This document shows positions 19,403 through 27,591 of a DNA stretch of 47,924 nt, in pieces. Below the pieces are notes generated by a model. The model was not told the DNA's origin, made no database searches, and was given only the letters and a program-made list of their open reading frames with translations. A program made the position numbers and the translations under genes. Source of the stretch: Candidatus Ghiorseimicrobium undicola (GTDB lineage: Bacteria; Omnitrophota; Gorgyraeia; Ghiorseimicrobiales; Ghiorseimicrobiaceae); assembly GCA_002796125.1 (NCBI GenBank), contig PCWA01000014.1, forward strand, positions 1-47,924, written 5' to 3'. The first letter of the stretch is position 1; each line of letters begins with the position of its first letter.

Positions 19403-19470
19403 ATTATTGAGTTTATAAAGCTTTCAAACTCATATATCCTCGCGGAAGGGCCAAGCAATATTTGGGTGCA

Positions 19471-19500
19471 ACTCTTGACATTATACGTCAAGGGTTTTTT
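19471..19500 (+). terminator. Intrinsic terminator, likely riboswitch 1 expression platform
   Basis: ACTCTTGAC (19471-19479)/GTCAAGGGT (19487-19495) stem followed by a T run. Confidence 0.8.
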
Positions 19501-19527
19501 AATGAGAGACGGAATACTGAAGCCGGC

Positions 19528-20376
19528 ATGTTTAACATTCGATTAAAAATTTTTATCGCGGCCATATTGTCATTTTTAATTCATCAGTCTTCAACAGCCG
19601 CTGATTCACCGCGTTATATTTCTCTTGCCCCATCAACTACGGAAATTTTATTTGCTCTTGGGCTGGACAGTGAAATTGCCGCGGTAAGCTCATTTTGTGA
19701 CTACCCGGAGGCTGCCGGCCTTAAAGAAAAAGTAGGGACTTTCAGCCAGCCGAATATTGAAAAAATACTTTTATTAAAACCAAGCTATGTGTTTTGTACC
19801 GGATTGGAACAAGCGGAGGCAGTTGCCGGCCTTAAGCGTTTAAACTTGAATGTCTATGTGTCGGATCCTAAAACAATAGATACCCTTATGAAGTCTATTC
19901 TTGAGATAGGTGAAATTACAGGAAAATTCAATCAGGCAAAGATGCTGGTTGAGCGGATAAAAAAAGAAGTATCGGATATTGCTTCTAAAACAGCCGTTAT
20001 CGCGCGCGAAACCCGGCCGAAAGTTTTTATTGAGATATGGCACAGCCCCTTATCAACCGCCGGTTCAGGCTCTTTTGTGGATGAGCTTATTTCAATTGCC
20101 GGCGGGCGCAATATCGCCTTTGATGTTAAGCGTCCTTATAGTATATTTAGCGCCGAGGAGGTAATCCGCCGGGATCCGGATTACATCATCCTGGCTTACA
20201 TGGATAAAAAAACGCCGGTTGAAATCGTAAAAGGGCGCCTGGGGTGGGGGGGGATATCCGCGGTTAGGAATAACCGGGTATATAATGATATTGACCCGAA
20301 TATATTATTGCGTCCCGGGCCGCGCATAGCAGAGGCAATACTGGAAATTTACCGGAGAATACGCCCGAATGAATAA
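19528..20376 (+). CDS. btuF: Cobalamin-binding periplasmic protein (BtuF-like)
   Basis: RYISLAPSTTEILFALGLDSEIAAVSSFCDYPEAA; start placed at internal ATG 19528 with signal peptide. Confidence 0.9.
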   Translation: MFNIRLKIFIAAILSFLIHQSSTAADSPRYISLAPSTTEILFALGLDSEIAAVSSFCDYPEAAGLKEKVGTFSQPNIEKILLLKPSYVFCTGLEQAEAVAGLKRLNLNVYVSDPKTIDTLMKSILEIGEITGKFNQAKMLVERIKKEVSDIASKTAVIARETRPKVFIEIWHSPLSTAGSGSFVDELISIAGGRNIAFDVKRPYSIFSAEEVIRRDPDYIILAYMDKKTPVEIVKGRLGWGGISAVRNNRVYNDIDPNILLRPGPRIAEAILEIYRRIRPNE

Positions 20377-21328
20377 TCGATTGAAGTTAAAAATAGCGCT
20401 TTTATTTTTTATTTTATTTGCGGCCATTATTATCGGTGTTTTGAAAGGCCCTGCTGATTTAGGAATCCGCCAACTTTTAAGCAGGGCGTATATGCCGATT
20501 TTATACCTGCGCGCCTTACGGATATTCGCGGCTTTGTCTTGCGGGGCAGGGCTTGCCGTATCGGGTATCGCGCTTCAGGCAATACTGCGTAATCCTTTGG
20601 CAGAGCCGTATTTATTGGGGACCTCCAGCGGGGCAGGGTTGGGAGCGGTAATTGCTTTAATTTGCGGTATAGCCAGCAGATGGCTTCCGTTATTCGCCTT
20701 TCTTGGGGCGGCATTGAGCATCTTTATTGTTTATAACCTTGCCCGGCAAAATAACCGCATCCGCCAGGAATCGCTTATTCTTTCCGGGGTTATTGTTTCC
20801 GTGGCGTTTTCAGCGATAATTGTTTTTTTGGTTTCCATCTCGGGCAGTGAAGTATTGCGCAGCCTGAGCTGGTGGCTGTGGGGGAGCCTTCAGGTTTATG
20901 ACGCGCGCCTCTTGCTAATTGTATCAATTATTGTATTTGCGGGCGTATTGGTTATTTATTTATTTGCCCAGGATTTAAACGCGATTAGCATAGGAGAAGA
21001 AGAAGCGATGCATTTAGGCATAAATGCCGAGCAGACGAAAAAAATCCTTATCTTCACCACATCAATAATTACCGCCAGCCTTGTTTGCGTCTGCGGGGTA
21101 ATCGGGTTTGTGGGCTTGATCGCCCCGCATACGATGCGCCTTTTGTGCGGGCCGAATCACCGGGTGCTTATACCGGTAACTTGCTTAGGAGCGGCAATCT
21201 TTATGATTTTATGCGATATTATCGCGCGCGTTATTTATCCGCCGCTTGAGGTGCCGATTGGGGTAATCACGGCAATGGTTGGGGCGCCGATATTTATAAT
21301 ATTACTGAGAAGGAGCGAAAAAATTTAA
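20369..21328 (+). CDS. btuC: FecCD/BtuC family ABC transporter permease
   Basis: LRIFAALSCGAGLAVSGIALQAILRNPLAEPYLLGTSSGAGLGAV; VCGVIGFVGLIAPHTMRLLCGPNHR. Confidence 0.94.
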   Translation: MNNRLKLKIALLFFILFAAIIIGVLKGPADLGIRQLLSRAYMPILYLRALRIFAALSCGAGLAVSGIALQAILRNPLAEPYLLGTSSGAGLGAVIALICGIASRWLPLFAFLGAALSIFIVYNLARQNNRIRQESLILSGVIVSVAFSAIIVFLVSISGSEVLRSLSWWLWGSLQVYDARLLLIVSIIVFAGVLVIYLFAQDLNAISIGEEEAMHLGINAEQTKKILIFTTSIITASLVCVCGVIGFVGLIAPHTMRLLCGPNHRVLIPVTCLGAAIFMILCDIIARVIYPPLEVPIGVITAMVGAPIFIILLRRSEKI

Positions 21329-22120
21329 ATGCATCCGTTATTAGAGATTAATAATCTTTTTGGAGGCTATGAGAGGGAATCAGTATTAAAAGATGTTTCC
21401 TTATCTGTGAATAAAGGGGATTTTGTCGGGATTATCGGGCCGAACGGTTCCGGAAAAACTACCCTTTTGCGCCTATTGAGTAAAATATTACGCCCCCATA
21501 AAGGAGAAATTATTTTTGGCGGCAGGGATATCTCCTCTATAAAATTAAAGGATTTTGCTAAAGAGGCGGCGTTTGTCCCGCAGGATACCATAATAAATTT
21601 TTCATTCAGTGTTTTAGAAATTGTGTTGATGGGCAGAATACCGCACCTAAGGCGGCTTGAGAGCGAAAGTAAAAATGATCTTAGAATAGCGCGCGATGCC
21701 ATGAAGATGACCGATATCGCCCATTTAGAAGGCGATTACATGGATGAGCTTAGCTCAGGAGAACGCCAGCGCGTAATTATCGCCCGCGCGCTTGCCCAGG
21801 AACCACTGCTTATTTTTTTGGATGAACCCACCTCGCATCTGGATATCGCGCATCAAGTCCAGATTATGGATCTTTTAGCTAAATCCAGGCGCCTTGCCAA
21901 CCTTACGATTGTAACCGTACTGCACGACCTTAATCTGGCAGGAGAATATTGTAATCGCATCGTTCTGCTTAATGGGGGAAAGATTTTTAAACAGGGTTCG
22001 CCTGAAGAAGTGCTTACATACCAAAATATAGAAGCTGTATATAAAACCGTGGTGGTGGTGGATAAAAATCCGATAAGCGGCAATCCGTATGTTTTGCTTT
22101 GCCCTAAGGAGAAAGCATGA
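21329..22120 (+). CDS. btuD: Cobalamin ABC transporter ATP-binding protein
   Basis: GIIGPNGSGKTTLLRLL; LSSGERQRVIIARALAQEPLLIFLDEPTSHLD. Confidence 0.94.
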   Translation: MHPLLEINNLFGGYERESVLKDVSLSVNKGDFVGIIGPNGSGKTTLLRLLSKILRPHKGEIIFGGRDISSIKLKDFAKEAAFVPQDTIINFSFSVLEIVLMGRIPHLRRLESESKNDLRIARDAMKMTDIAHLEGDYMDELSSGERQRVIIARALAQEPLLIFLDEPTSHLDIAHQVQIMDLLAKSRRLANLTIVTVLHDLNLAGEYCNRIVLLNGGKIFKQGSPEEVLTYQNIEAVYKTVVVVDKNPISGNPYVLLCPKEKA

Positions 22121-22713
22121 TAACAAGGCTTATTCTTATACGCCATGGCCAGACCGAATGGAACCTGAATAAGCGTTATTGCGGCCATACCGATATTGGC
22201 TTGAACCTAAAAGGAAGGCGCCAGGCAAAAAAGCTGCGCGGCCGCCTAAAAGGGGAGAGAGTGGATAAAATTTACACAAGCGATTTAAAACGCGCCGTTG
22301 AATCCGCTATGATTCTTTTCCCGCGCGGTAAAATACAAAAAAAGGCTGGTTTACGAGAGATCCATTTCGGAATTTTTGAAGGAATGACGCATAAGCAAAT
22401 TCTTAAAAATCTCGGCGCTCCGTATAAGAAATGGTTAAAAGACCCGTACAAGAATCACGCACCGGGCGGCGAGAAGCTTTCGGAATTTAAAAAGCGGGTA
22501 GTCAAAGCGTTTCAGAATATCGTCTGTTCCAATCTGAATAAAAACATCGCCGTAGTATGCCATGGCGGAGTAATCAGCGTATTTATTACTCATATCCTGA
22601 AGAGGAAGAATTTTTGGGAGCACATACCGAAGTCGGCAAGCGTAAGCGTTATAGAATATAAAAATGGAAAGCCGCGGGTTGATTTGTTTAACAATATGAT
22701 TTATTTAGGCTAG
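22117..22713 (+). CDS. cobC: Histidine phosphatase (alpha-ribazole phosphatase, CobC-like)
   Basis: LIRHGQTEWNLNKRYCGHTDIGLNLKG; VVCHGGVISVFITHIL; sits among cob genes. Confidence 0.88.
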   Translation: MITRLILIRHGQTEWNLNKRYCGHTDIGLNLKGRRQAKKLRGRLKGERVDKIYTSDLKRAVESAMILFPRGKIQKKAGLREIHFGIFEGMTHKQILKNLGAPYKKWLKDPYKNHAPGGEKLSEFKKRVVKAFQNIVCSNLNKNIAVVCHGGVISVFITHILKRKNFWEHIPKSASVSVIEYKNGKPRVDLFNNMIYLG

Positions 22714-22720
22714 AGTAAAT

Positions 22721-23239
22721 ATGGGTAAAATTACTTTTATTTTAGGAGGAGCGCGAAGCGGAAAAAGCACTTACGCGCTGGCAGAGGCCAAAAAACGCGG
22801 AAGTAAAACCGCTTTTATTGCTACCGGAGAAGCCGGAGATGATGAGATGGAAGAGCGTATTGCCACGCATAAAAACCAGCGCCCGCCGCACTGGCAGACC
22901 TTTGAAGAGCCGAAAGATATCGCGGCGCTGATTAATAGAATCGGTAATGATTTTGACTGCCTGATTATTGATTGTCTGACGCTTTTGGTTTCTAATTTAT
23001 TGCTGGCGAAAAAAAACGCCGCGGAAATAGAAGAACAAATAAACGCTGTATTATTATCGCTTTCTGTTATTAAAGCTGAGGTGTTAATTGTTTCCAATGA
23101 GGTTGGCCTCGGCATTGTGCCAGATAATAAATTAGCGCGAAATTTCCGGGATATTGCCGGGAAGGCAAACATGATAGCGGCGGAAAAATCCGATGAAGTA
23201 TTTTTTATGTCTGCCGGATTGGCAGTAAAAATAAAATAG
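22721..23239 (+). CDS. cobU: Adenosylcobinamide kinase/guanylyltransferase
   Basis: FILGGARSGKSTYALAEA; FIATGEAGDDEMEERIATHKNQRPPHWQTFEEP; VSNEVGLGIVPDNKLARNFRDIAG. Confidence 0.95.
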   Translation: MGKITFILGGARSGKSTYALAEAKKRGSKTAFIATGEAGDDEMEERIATHKNQRPPHWQTFEEPKDIAALINRIGNDFDCLIIDCLTLLVSNLLLAKKNAAEIEEQINAVLLSLSVIKAEVLIVSNEVGLGIVPDNKLARNFRDIAGKANMIAAEKSDEVFFMSAGLAVKIK

Positions 23240-23250
23240 AAAGGGAAAAA

Positions 23251-24312
23251 ATGAAAAAATTAAAAGAGGTAATTGAAAATATACCCGGGCTTGATGCGGA
23301 TCTTATGGCAAAAACACAAGAGCGCCTGGATAATCTTACTAAGCCGCGGGGAAGCCTGGGAAAGCTGGAAGAATTGGCCAAGCTTGTCGTGGGTATTACC
23401 GCAAAAGCAAATCCGGAACTCAAAAATAAGGTCATTTTTACCTTTGCGGCGGACCATGGGGTGGCTGAGGAAGGGGTAAGCGCTTTTCCTCAGGAGGTGA
23501 CAGCGCAGATGGTTTATAATTTCTTAAATGGCGGGGCGGGGATAAACGTCCTGGCAAGGCATGTTGGCGCAAGGGTTGTGGTGGCGGATTTAGGGGTTGC
23601 CGAAGATTTAAAGCCGCATCCGCGATTAATCATCAAAAAAATAAACCGCGGGACAAAAAATATGGCAAAAGGCCCGGCAATGACAAAAGCGGAAGCGGTT
23701 AAATCCATAGAAGCCGGTATAGATATTTTTGAACAGGAATTCAGTAAGGGTGTAGATATAGCCGGGACAGGCGAAATGGGCATAGCCAATACAACCAGCG
23801 CGAGCGCGATAACCGCGTGTTTTACCAAAGAAAAGATTGAAGATATTACCGGCTATGGCACCGGAATCGGTAATATTGCCCTAAAAAATAAAATCCGGAT
23901 AATAAAAGAGGCGATGAGCGTCAATAAACCGGATCCAAATGACGCAATCGATGTCTTAGCCAAGGTAGGCGGGTTTGAAATCGGCGCGCTTGCTGGAGTG
24001 ATTTTGGCGGCAGCTCGCAGGCGCGTTCCGGTAGCTGTAGACGGCTTTATCTCTACTGCCGCAGCGCTCATTGCATCTAAGATTTCTCCAAAAACCAAAG
24101 ATTATATGATAAGCGCTCACGCTTCGGTTGAAGCGGGGCAGAAGGCAATTTTAAAACACATGGGCCTGTTACCTCTTTTAAATCTAGATTTACGGCTTGG
24201 AGAGGGCACGGGAGCGGCTTTAGGCATAAACATAATTGAAGCCGCGCTAAAAATATTAAATGAAATGGCTACTTTTAAAAATGCGGGCGTATCGGAAAAA
24301 GGAAAATCATGA
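23251..24312 (+). CDS. cobT: Nicotinate-nucleotide-dimethylbenzimidazole phosphoribosyltransferase
   Basis: LDNLTKPRGSLGKLEELA; FAADHGVAEEGVSAFPQEVTAQMVYNFLNGGAGINVLAR; LRLGEGTGAALGI. Confidence 0.96.
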   Translation: MKKLKEVIENIPGLDADLMAKTQERLDNLTKPRGSLGKLEELAKLVVGITAKANPELKNKVIFTFAADHGVAEEGVSAFPQEVTAQMVYNFLNGGAGINVLARHVGARVVVADLGVAEDLKPHPRLIIKKINRGTKNMAKGPAMTKAEAVKSIEAGIDIFEQEFSKGVDIAGTGEMGIANTTSASAITACFTKEKIEDITGYGTGIGNIALKNKIRIIKEAMSVNKPDPNDAIDVLAKVGGFEIGALAGVILAAARRRVPVAVDGFISTAAALIASKISPKTKDYMISAHASVEAGQKAILKHMGLLPLLNLDLRLGEGTGAALGINIIEAALKILNEMATFKNAGVSEKGKS

Positions 24313-25046
24313 AGCAGTTCTTGCTGGCATTGCAATTTTTAACCATTATCCCCGTAAGAATTAAAGAAGTTGCCGAAGAAAATATCGCGCAGTCGATGAT
24401 TTTCTTCCCGGCGGTAGGCCTTTTACTCGGAGTTATTCTTTGCGCCTGTGACGGCCTGCTTTCTCAGCTTGGGCTTATCCGTTTTTGCGCGGATACGCTT
24501 TTAGTTGGCTTACTGATAATTCTTACCGGGGCGATACACCTTGACGGCCTGGCAGATACCGTGGATGCTTTTGCCAGCGGAAAAGATAAAGACGGTATGC
24601 TCAGGGTCATGCGTGATTCCAATATCGGTACAATGGGCGCCTTAAGCTTAATTTTGGCGCTGTTAATTAAAATAGGGCTTATTTCATCATTAGCCAGCGC
24701 CAAGTATCCGGCCTTGATTTTAATGTGCGTTTTAAGCCGCTGGGCGCAAGTATGCGCTGTGTTTTTTTTGCCGTATGCCAGAGGCGAGGGTAAGGCAAAA
24801 TTATTTATAAAAGGGATGAATAGGAATATCTTTATCTTTGCCGGCCTGTCGTCGCTCGGCATTATTTTTATCGCCTGGCGGATAAAGGCGATATTGGTTT
24901 TTGTATCCGCGGCGGCTTTTACCTGGGTATGCCTAAAGTGCCTAAGGCGTAAATTCGGCGGAGCTACCGGCGATACGATAGGCGCCATAAGCGAACTTGC
25001 GGAAATAGTTGTCTTATTCAGCGTGATTATTTTAGAAGGGGGGTGA
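24309..25046 (+). CDS. cobS: Adenosylcobinamide-GDP ribazoletransferase
   Basis: ALQFLTIIPV; HLDGLADTVDAF; RVMRDSNIGTMGALSLI; GATGDTIGAISELAE. Confidence 0.94.
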   Translation: MKQFLLALQFLTIIPVRIKEVAEENIAQSMIFFPAVGLLLGVILCACDGLLSQLGLIRFCADTLLVGLLIILTGAIHLDGLADTVDAFASGKDKDGMLRVMRDSNIGTMGALSLILALLIKIGLISSLASAKYPALILMCVLSRWAQVCAVFFLPYARGEGKAKLFIKGMNRNIFIFAGLSSLGIIFIAWRIKAILVFVSAAAFTWVCLKCLRRKFGGATGDTIGAISELAEIVVLFSVIILEGG

Positions 25047-25099
25047 GTCCGGCATAATTTTGGTTTTAGTAAATCGTAATTGTATATTCTGGTAAAAAG

Positions 25100-25262
25100 T
25101 GATTAGTGTGGCCCGGGCAAACGAAGGAAATTCTGGTGATATCTCAAAAATTCCAGATACTGCCGTGCAACGGTAAACCCGTTTTATTCGGGTAGTCCGG
25201 TCGATCGTTTGCGATTCCAATATATTGGAATAGGTCAGTACCTTCACGCGAGGGGAAAAGGA
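25100..25262 (+). promoter_or_regulatory. Cobalamin riboswitch 2 (compact), upstream of btuB
   Basis: GAAGGAAATTCTGGTG...AAATTCCAGATACTGCCGTGCAACGGTAA core; GCAAACGA/TCGTTTGC helix; hairpin ATTCCAA-TATA-TTGGAAT; GGTCAGTACCTTC B12-box-like element; no large P6 extension. Confidence 0.8.
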
Positions 25263-25268
25263 GATAAA

Positions 25269-27110
25269 ATGAGACGTAATATTTTAACTGTGTTGATTTT
25301 TTCGGCATTATTAGCGAATACGGCTTTTGTTTTTGCCGAGAATATAGAATTGGAGCGTATAGTTGTTACGCCTTCCAGGATCGAAGAGTCCGCAAGCGGG
25401 GCGGCGCGTAATATTGAAGTAATTACCGCCCGGCAAATCAGCGATTCATCAGCAGAAGATTTATCAGAGGTAATTGAAGGCATTACGCCGGTTAACATTA
25501 GCAATTACGGCGGGCTGGGAGCGGCAAAGAATATACGTATGCGCGGCTCAAGCGCGGCACAGGTCTTGGTTTTGGTTGACGGCCGCCCGATTAATAACCC
25601 GCGGGACGGACAGGCGGAATTAAACTCGATCCCGTTGGTGGATATAGAACGTGTTGAAATAATGCACGGCCCCGCCTCAAGCATGTATGGTTCCGGCGCT
25701 ATGGGTGGAACGATAAATATTATCACCAAGGCGCCGCCTAAAGGCGAAAGCGAGACGGAAATTTATTCCGGATTCGGCAGTTTCCGTACTTATGTTGAAC
25801 GCCTTTCCCATGGTGGAGGCGCCGGTAAGCTGGGTTATCTTTTTCATAGCGAATACGAGAATACCGAAGGCTATCGCGATAATTCAGAATTTGCTTCAAG
25901 AGATTTTAATCTTAAGCTGGCATACGATTTTACTATAGATAACAAACTGAGCCTTAACTCCGGATATTACCGGAGCAGGCTGGGCACACCCGGCACATTG
26001 AGCGCCCCCGATTCCGACGATAAGCAAATCGCTTTAAAGAATTTCATTGACGCCGGATGGGATTTCCGGGCGAATGATTCGCTTGCCGTGTCGGCAAAAT
26101 TATACCAGAACTACGACCGGCTGGAATTTTTGGAAAATACCGCGGGTTCCATGTTTGATACTGCCGACAATAAAGATATCCATACAACCAAAGCGCGCGG
26201 TTTTAATATACAATTTAACCCGGAATTTTACGGCGTCTACGATTTGGTGTGTGGGTTTGATTATACCGCCAACCTTAATGACAGCACAACAAGCGCCAAG
26301 CATAAATATCTGGTGCGGGCCGGGTACCTGGAAAATAAATTTCGGCTTTTTGCTGAAAAGCTTAAGCTTAATCTTGGCGCGCGGCTGGATGATTATTCCA
26401 ATTTCGGAACAGAAATCAGCCCCGCCTTTAGCGCGCTTTATGATGTTGGCGAAAACGTAAGCGCGCGCTTTTTAATCAGCCGTTCCTTCCGCGCCCCCAC
26501 ATTTAATGATTTATACTGGCCGGATGAGGGCTGGGCCAGAGGCAATCCAAACGTAAAGCCGGAAAAAGGCATAACCGGTGAGATTGGTATAAATTCCAGT
26601 TTGGGCGATTGGGTTAGGCTCGGCCTTACATACTACCGCAATGATTACGATGATTTGATTAACTGGGCTGAGTCCGGAGGCGTCTGGGAGCCGACCAATG
26701 TCGGCTCTGCGGTCATTGACGGCATTGAGTTTTCCAGCGATCTGGATATTACCGAAACACTCACGGCCGCCTTTGATTACTCCTATGTGCGCGCCAAAGA
26801 CGACAAAAGCGGCAAATACCTTATTTATCAGCCAAAACACAAGCTTAATTTTTCCTTAAAATATGCGGATGTAAACGGCCTCTGCGTGGAGCTTAAAAGC
26901 CAGTTTACCGATAAGCGCTACCACGATGCCGCCAACTCCATTAAGGTAAAAAATTTCTATCTGCTGGGCGTAAACATATCAAAGAAAATTAGTGATGGCG
27001 TAACCTGTTTTTTAAAAATAGACAATATTTTAAACAAAAAATATCAGGTTATCCGGGATTATCCCATGCCGCATTTTAATATAAACGGCGGGATAAAGCT
27101 GGAATTTTGA
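25269..27110 (+). CDS. btuB: TonB-dependent outer membrane receptor, BtuB-like
   Basis: LERIVVTPSRIEESASGAARNIEVIT TonB box/plug; VLVLVDGRPINNPRDGQAELNSIPL; VERVEIMHGPASSMYGSGAMGGTINIIT; riboswitch upstream; AAAAGGAG RBS before ATG 25269. Confidence 0.9.
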   Translation: MRRNILTVLIFSALLANTAFVFAENIELERIVVTPSRIEESASGAARNIEVITARQISDSSAEDLSEVIEGITPVNISNYGGLGAAKNIRMRGSSAAQVLVLVDGRPINNPRDGQAELNSIPLVDIERVEIMHGPASSMYGSGAMGGTINIITKAPPKGESETEIYSGFGSFRTYVERLSHGGGAGKLGYLFHSEYENTEGYRDNSEFASRDFNLKLAYDFTIDNKLSLNSGYYRSRLGTPGTLSAPDSDDKQIALKNFIDAGWDFRANDSLAVSAKLYQNYDRLEFLENTAGSMFDTADNKDIHTTKARGFNIQFNPEFYGVYDLVCGFDYTANLNDSTTSAKHKYLVRAGYLENKFRLFAEKLKLNLGARLDDYSNFGTEISPAFSALYDVGENVSARFLISRSFRAPTFNDLYWPDEGWARGNPNVKPEKGITGEIGINSSLGDWVRLGLTYYRNDYDDLINWAESGGVWEPTNVGSAVIDGIEFSSDLDITETLTAAFDYSYVRAKDDKSGKYLIYQPKHKLNFSLKYADVNGLCVELKSQFTDKRYHDAANSIKVKNFYLLGVNISKKISDGVTCFLKIDNILNKKYQVIRDYPMPHFNINGGIKLEF

Positions 27111-27126
27111 GAGGGTTGTGTAGAAT

Positions 27127-27249
27127 AAATTGTGTAAATTATAGCGGATTAACATGGCCGCTGGCTTGACCTTATTTTTCGCGGGCGCTCGGCCCGCGTT
27201 ACGCCCTGCTCAAAATCAGCCCAAGCCAGCAGGCGAATTTACACAATTT
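27127..27249. repeat. Nested inverted-repeat element, about 123 bp
   Basis: Outer arms AAATTGTGTAAATT (27127-27140)/AATTTACACAATTT (27236-27249); middle GCTGGCTTG (27160-27168)/CAAGCCAGC (27222-27230); inner GCGGGC-GCTCG-GCCCGC (about 27181-27197). Confidence 0.85.
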
Positions 27250-27315
27250 TCCGCATACTACCTTTGAGAGTTTTATATTGACATTTTTACCGCAAAGGTG
27301 TAATTTAAAATAATT

Positions 27316-27383
27316 GGCAGGTGTTTCACTTTCTGTGAGTACACCCTGCCTTAAAGGATAGGCAGGTGTTTCACTTTCTGTGA
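27316..27383 (+). repeat. Two direct copies of GGCAGGTGTTTCACTTTCTGTGA, 45 nt apart
   Basis: Copies at 27316-27338 and 27361-27383; the second runs directly into AAGGAG. Confidence 0.9.
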
Positions 27384-27394
27384 AAGGAGCGGAT

Positions 27395-27589
27395 ATGAAA
27401 AAAAAGGCGATAAAAAAAGCATTATCCAAGGTGAGTATCGCGGCGCTTATTGCCAGCATAGGACTGATGGCTGGCGGCTGTGAGAAAAAAGCTACTGCTT
27501 CCTGTGGCGCCGGAGGAGACAAAGGCATGGAAGAAGGGGGGCATTCCTGCGGTAAAGGTTCATGCGGTAAGGGCTCCTGTGGAAAATAG
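27395..27589 (+). CDS. sbtA: Cys-rich RiPP precursor, SbtA-like
   Basis: MKKKAIKKALSKVSIAALIASIGLMAGGCEKKATASCGAGGDKGMEEGGHSCGKGSCGKGSCGK; hydrophobic leader plus SCGKG repeats; 2-nt gap to a radical SAM/SPASM maturase. Confidence 0.72.
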   Translation: MKKKAIKKALSKVSIAALIASIGLMAGGCEKKATASCGAGGDKGMEEGGHSCGKGSCGKGSCGK

Positions 27590-27591
27590 TT

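Noticed and set aside
27127-27249. Integron attC site
   Set aside because: No GTTRRRY/RYYYAAC core pair at the ends; no integrase in the window.
27316-27383. CRISPR-like repeat
   Set aside because: Only two copies, and the second contains an SD leading into a gene; no cas genes.
27395-27589. Selenocysteine-containing precursor
   Set aside because: The frame contains only Cys codons and ends with TAG; no in-frame TGA or SECIS-like case could be made.
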